From contig JAKSAU010000117.1 of the NCBI GenBank assembly GCA_022361535.1, positions 1 through 8,759 on the forward strand: a stretch of 8,759 bases of DNA. The letters are read 5' to 3'. The DNA is from Desulfobacterales bacterium. Its GTDB lineage: Bacteria; Desulfobacterota; Desulfobacteria; Desulfobacterales; Desulfobacteraceae. Shown one piece after another: positions 6,411 through 8,759 of the stretch (positions are counted from its first letter, which is position 1; each line of letters opens with the position of its first letter). Below the pieces are notes generated by a model that was not told the DNA's origin, ran no database searches, and was given only the letters and a program-made list of their open reading frames with translations. A program made the position numbers and the translations under genes.

Positions 6411-6428
6411 ACGGGTAGTTGTTCCCCA
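6411..6428. promoter_or_regulatory. Degenerate third activator site (UAS 3)
   Basis: ACGGGTAGTTGTTCCCCA matches the perfect site at 10 of 18 positions, retaining GGG on one side and the full TCCCCA half-site on the other. Its centre is 20 bases from UAS 2, about two helical turns, as in tandem weak and strong sites for oligomerising activators. It could be chance. Confidence 0.35.
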
Positions 6429-6444
6429 TTCTCAATGAAAAATA

Positions 6445-8214
6445 TCAGGGGGCTAATTGATACTGTTTTATCTTGGTAAATAATGTTTTTCTATCGATGC
6501 CCAAGTGCTTTGCCACCCGGGTTCTATTCCACTGGTTTTTCTCTAACATTGTCTGGATGATTTTCTTCTCATAGTCTGCAACCATGGATTTTAATTTTAC
6601 AGATTGGTCAGGGCCTGGGAGGGTAAGTACTGTTGTTTCGGTCTCATGGGTTTCGGGGGATTGCTGTAGAAAGTCAATCCGCCTTAATGTGATATAGCGG
6701 AGCACAGCATTTTTAAGTTCCCTGATATTTCCCGGCCAATCGTGATTTATAAACGCATCTTTTACAGATGCTGGGATATGGGTATCGTATCCTTGTTTTT
6801 TAAGCTGGTCCTGAAAAAAATCAATCAAAAGCGGTATATCCTCTTTCCGGTCTGAAAGCTTGGGCAGGTAAATGGGTAGAATGTGAATGCGGTAAAAGAA
6901 ATCCTGGCGCATTCGTTTTTTTTCGACTTCTTCCCTTAGGTTCCGGTTGGTGGCAGCTACAATACGGACGTTTGAGCGGTGTGTTTTCGTGCTTCCCACA
7001 GGTGTGTAGCCTTTTTCATCCAGTACCCTTAATAGTTTAACTTGCAGGGATAATGAAATTTCTCCCAGTTCGTCTAAAAACAGGGTCCCATTATTAGCCG
7101 CCTCAAGGAAGCCTTTTTTTTCACTTCCCGCACCGGTAAAGGCGCCTTTAGCATGCCCAAAAAACTCTCTTTCCAAAAGGGTTTCGGATATGGCACCGCA
7201 ATTCACAGGTAAAAAGGTGTTCTTTCCCCTCCGGCTCAGATCATGGATGGCCCGGGCAACAAGTTCTTTACCTGTTCCTGATTCACCGTAAATAATAACA
7301 TTGGTATCGGTGGCCGCAGCGCTTAGGATCAACTCATAAACCTTTTGCATTCCCTGACTTTTACCCACCATATCACCTAAACGGTAACGGTTTCTGCTGC
7401 TGGATTTGAGGCGTTCATTTTCACGACGAAGTTCTAATTCGGTAATTTTTTGAGTTGTAAAATCGTTTACATATCCTTCAAGGGCCACCAATTTACCCTC
7501 TTCGTTGAAAACTCCCGCACCCTGCTCCCACACCCACTTGTAGTCACCACTGGTGGTGCGGTGGCGGTAAAACAGTTCAAACCTTTTTTTTTCTGCCACC
7601 GCCTCCCTTATTTTTTTGGATATCTTTTCCTGGTCTTCTTCATGAATCCTTTTTCTAAAGTTTCTCATTGGATGACCACGAAGTTCGTCATGGGTGTACC
7701 CAACCATTTCCTTGCTGCCCCGGCTGGCATATTCCAAAGTCCAGTTTTCATCATTTTTTGTTCTGTAGGCCATACCGGGTAAATTATTCATCAGCGTAGA
7801 CAGCCTTCTTTCACTCTCCTCTAGGGCTTTTTTTGATAAAACATTGGTGGTGGTATCTTCAAGAACAATAACGCTGCCTAATGTTTCATTTTCTTTTCTG
7901 ATTTGTCGGATTTTTAAAGTATAATATCGGTGGTTACCTGGCTTATGGTACTCGGAAAACAGATCGCAGTACTCTAATTCTACGATATTATCGCTTAAAT
8001 TATCATCATCGTAGATATGTCTGATCTCAGTGCCTTTAATTGCAGGAAAGACGTCAAAAAGACAGGCGTCGAAGATATGCCTGGGGCAGATACCGGTAAT
8101 CGCCTCCATTACGGAGTTCCAATACTTTACCCGAAATTGGGTATCCACGACAAAAATCCCAATTGGCGCAGACTTTACAGCATCATCCCATGGATCTATC
8201 TCAGGCAAAGTCAT
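6445..8214 (-). CDS. PAS-PAS sigma-54-dependent transcriptional activator (NtrC/NifA-type AAA+)
   Basis: From the ATG at 8214 this encodes 589 residues. Numbering below uses the 600-residue frame from an upstream TTG; subtract 11 for the ATG start. Two PAS sensor domains (about 20-135, with APIGIFVVD; and about 146-265, with LPGMAYR, GYTHDELRG and a PAC-like end EGYVNDFT) are followed by a short coiled linker. The AAA+ domain has Walker A GESGTGKE (321-328), the sigma-54-contacting GAFTGA loop (368-373), Walker B TLFLDE (388-393) and WPGNIRELKN (504-513). A Fis-type helix-turn-helix at the C-terminus (about 574-595) reads RTRVAKHLGIDRKTLFTKI. There is no phosphorylation receiver domain, so the signal probably enters through the PAS domains (small molecule, redox or cofactor). 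It would oligomerise, hydrolyse ATP and open the sigma-54 promoter at 6220-6236, most likely from the repeats just downstream of its own gene. It is a probable local regulator of the demethylation cluster. Confidence 0.95.
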   Translation of the reverse strand: MTLPEIDPWDDAVKSAPIGIFVVDTQFRVKYWNSVMEAITGICPRHIFDACLFDVFPAIKGTEIRHIYDDDNLSDNIVELEYCDLFSEYHKPGNHRYYTLKIRQIRKENETLGSVIVLEDTTTNVLSKKALEESERRLSTLMNNLPGMAYRTKNDENWTLEYASRGSKEMVGYTHDELRGHPMRNFRKRIHEEDQEKISKKIREAVAEKKRFELFYRHRTTSGDYKWVWEQGAGVFNEEGKLVALEGYVNDFTTQKITELELRRENERLKSSSRNRYRLGDMVGKSQGMQKVYELILSAAATDTNVIIYGESGTGKELVARAIHDLSRRGKNTFLPVNCGAISETLLEREFFGHAKGAFTGAGSEKKGFLEAANNGTLFLDELGEISLSLQVKLLRVLDEKGYTPVGSTKTHRSNVRIVAATNRNLREEVEKKRMRQDFFYRIHILPIYLPKLSDRKEDIPLLIDFFQDQLKKQGYDTHIPASVKDAFINHDWPGNIRELKNAVLRYITLRRIDFLQQSPETHETETTVLTLPGPDQSVKLKSMVADYEKKIIQTMLEKNQWNRTRVAKHLGIDRKTLFTKIKQYQLAP

Positions 8215-8217
8215 TCT

Positions 8218-8223
8218 CTCCTT
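8218..8223 (-). promoter_or_regulatory. Ribosome binding site deciding the activator start
   Basis: AAGGAG lies 3 bases before ATG 8214 (a tight spacer). The longer reading from TTG at 8247 has no ribosome site, and that codon lies upstream of the transcription start predicted from the promoter at 8236-8264. The ATG is therefore preferred. Confidence 0.7.
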
Positions 8224-8235
8224 TTTTGATGGATT

Positions 8236-8264
8236 TCTATATGCCAAATTGATTATGGTGTCAA
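8236..8264 (-). promoter_or_regulatory. Sigma-70-type promoter of the activator gene
   Basis: On the minus strand a perfect -35 TTGACA (8259-8264) is separated by exactly 17 bases from a -10 TATAGA (8236-8241, 4 of 6 matches). The start site would be near 8229, giving a leader of about 15 bases that just includes the AAGGAG site. This suggests constitutive low-level expression of the activator, separate from the sigma-54 operon. Confidence 0.65.
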
Positions 8265-8438
8265 TAACAGGCGCTTTTGTTTGCCTTGCCCACTTGTATA
8301 CCTTACTGCATGCCTTTTAGCTTACCTGTTTCGTTTTTTTAAATGAATACACAAAAAGCAATATGTTTCCTAGTCGGAATCATCCGGCACCTTCGGTAAT
8401 AATATCCTTGCCGATCCAAATCACTTCAAGATTGCCGA

Positions 8439-8458
8439 ATAAAAAATCAATTTTTTAT
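8439..8458. repeat. AT-only inverted repeat
   Basis: ATAAAAAAT and ATTTTTTAT form a perfect 9-base inverted repeat around a CA centre. It contains no GC-rich stem and is probably an incidental or DNA-bending element. It is the only clear symmetry in the right-hand intergenic region. Confidence 0.4.
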
Positions 8459-8689
8459 CCAATGAAGTCTTCTATAGGCTGTTTTTTAATGCGGTCTATA
8501 TCTTAAAAGTATTTTAAATAGTCTTAAAACAAATGAGTAATGGCAATGTACATATTAATGATATCTATGCGCACCTCATTAGTTATAGAAGTCAGGCTCA
8601 ATAGCAAATAAAGTTTGGTTTGTTTGGCAGTAGGATTGGATGTTTTTTCTAGCTAAAAACACAGTTTAAAATTTAATAGAGTTTTCTGG

Positions 8690-8759
8690 TTGACGTTTTT
8701 AAAATAGAGATCTAATGTGACGAATTTACAATCCTCTGCAAAGGGATATCCATATGCAA
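8690..8759 (+). promoter_or_regulatory. Possible promoter and start of a divergent plus-strand gene at the window edge
   Basis: A -35-like TTGACG (8690-8695) is spaced 17 bases from a weak -10-like TAATGT (8713-8718). An AAGGGA sequence (8741-8746) lies 7 bases before an ATG at 8754, leaving only two codons in the window. The alternative is a minus-strand gene entering from the right, with a stop at 8712-8714 (16 codons visible). Neither can be settled here. Confidence 0.25.

Larger units (their letters stand above)
8265..8759. other. AT-rich intergenic region without a convincing gene
   Basis: This stretch of nearly 500 bases is visibly richer in A and T than the genes. Both strands are interrupted by frequent stops. 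I see no tRNA, rRNA, transposase remnant or copies of the TGGGGA/TCCCCA operator. It may contain the upstream control region of a divergent plus-strand gene starting at the right edge. Confidence 0.6.

Noticed and set aside
8215..8247. N-terminal extension of the activator from TTG 8247
   Set aside because: There is no ribosome site, and the codon lies upstream of the predicted transcription start. The extra residues fall before the first PAS domain and add no recognisable sequence.
8625..8640. Sigma-54-like element on the plus strand (TGGCAGTAGGATTGGA)
   Set aside because: The -24 half is good, but the -12 half reads TTGG instead of TTGC, with further mismatches, and no TGGGGA/TCCCCA operator is nearby. 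It is too weak to call.

Overview
The window carries seven genes, all on the minus strand, so the reading order is from high to low coordinates. The gene set is a cobalamin-dependent N- (or O-)methyl group transfer module, an oxidoreductase, an aminotransferase and a PanB-type hydroxymethyltransferase, under a sigma-54 activator. This combination, the protein style and the moderate GC content suggest an anaerobic Desulfobacterota-type bacterium (for example a sulfate reducer of the Desulfobacter/Desulfobacterium kind), but the taxonomy is an inference and no marker gene is present.

Layout from the right edge. Positions 8265-8759 are AT-rich and hold no convincing gene. A sigma-70-type promoter (8236-8264) precedes a PAS-PAS-AAA+-HTH sigma-54 activator (6445-8214). 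The 333-base gap 6112-6444 holds two near-identical 18-bp inverted repeats (6308-6325 and 6391-6408), a degenerate third copy (6411-6428) and a good sigma-54 (-24/-12) promoter (6220-6236), all oriented to drive the genes on the left. These are a class I/II aminotransferase (4921-6111) and PanB (4044-4886). A strong intrinsic terminator-like hairpin (4006-4037) follows. Then come a DAO-family FAD oxidoreductase (2687-3994), a corrinoid protein (2031-2663), a pterin-binding methyltransferase (1206-2006) and the first 379 codons of an MttB-superfamily methyltransferase without pyrrolysine (1-1137, cut by the window edge).

Likely joint function. The MttB-like protein would demethylate a quaternary amine onto the corrinoid protein, and the pterin-binding protein would pass that methyl group to tetrahydrofolate. 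The FAD enzyme could oxidise a secondary or tertiary N-methyl amine, or a related amino acid, giving a formaldehyde-level C1 unit. The aminotransferase plus PanB can interconvert a 2-amino acid, a 2-keto acid and a hydroxymethylated keto acid using methylene-tetrahydrofolate. Three different routes for C1 units into or out of the folate pool therefore sit behind one apparently inducible promoter. The substrate is not known. A PanB and aminotransferase pair in an apparently catabolic, sigma-54-controlled demethylation cluster is the most unusual feature of the window.
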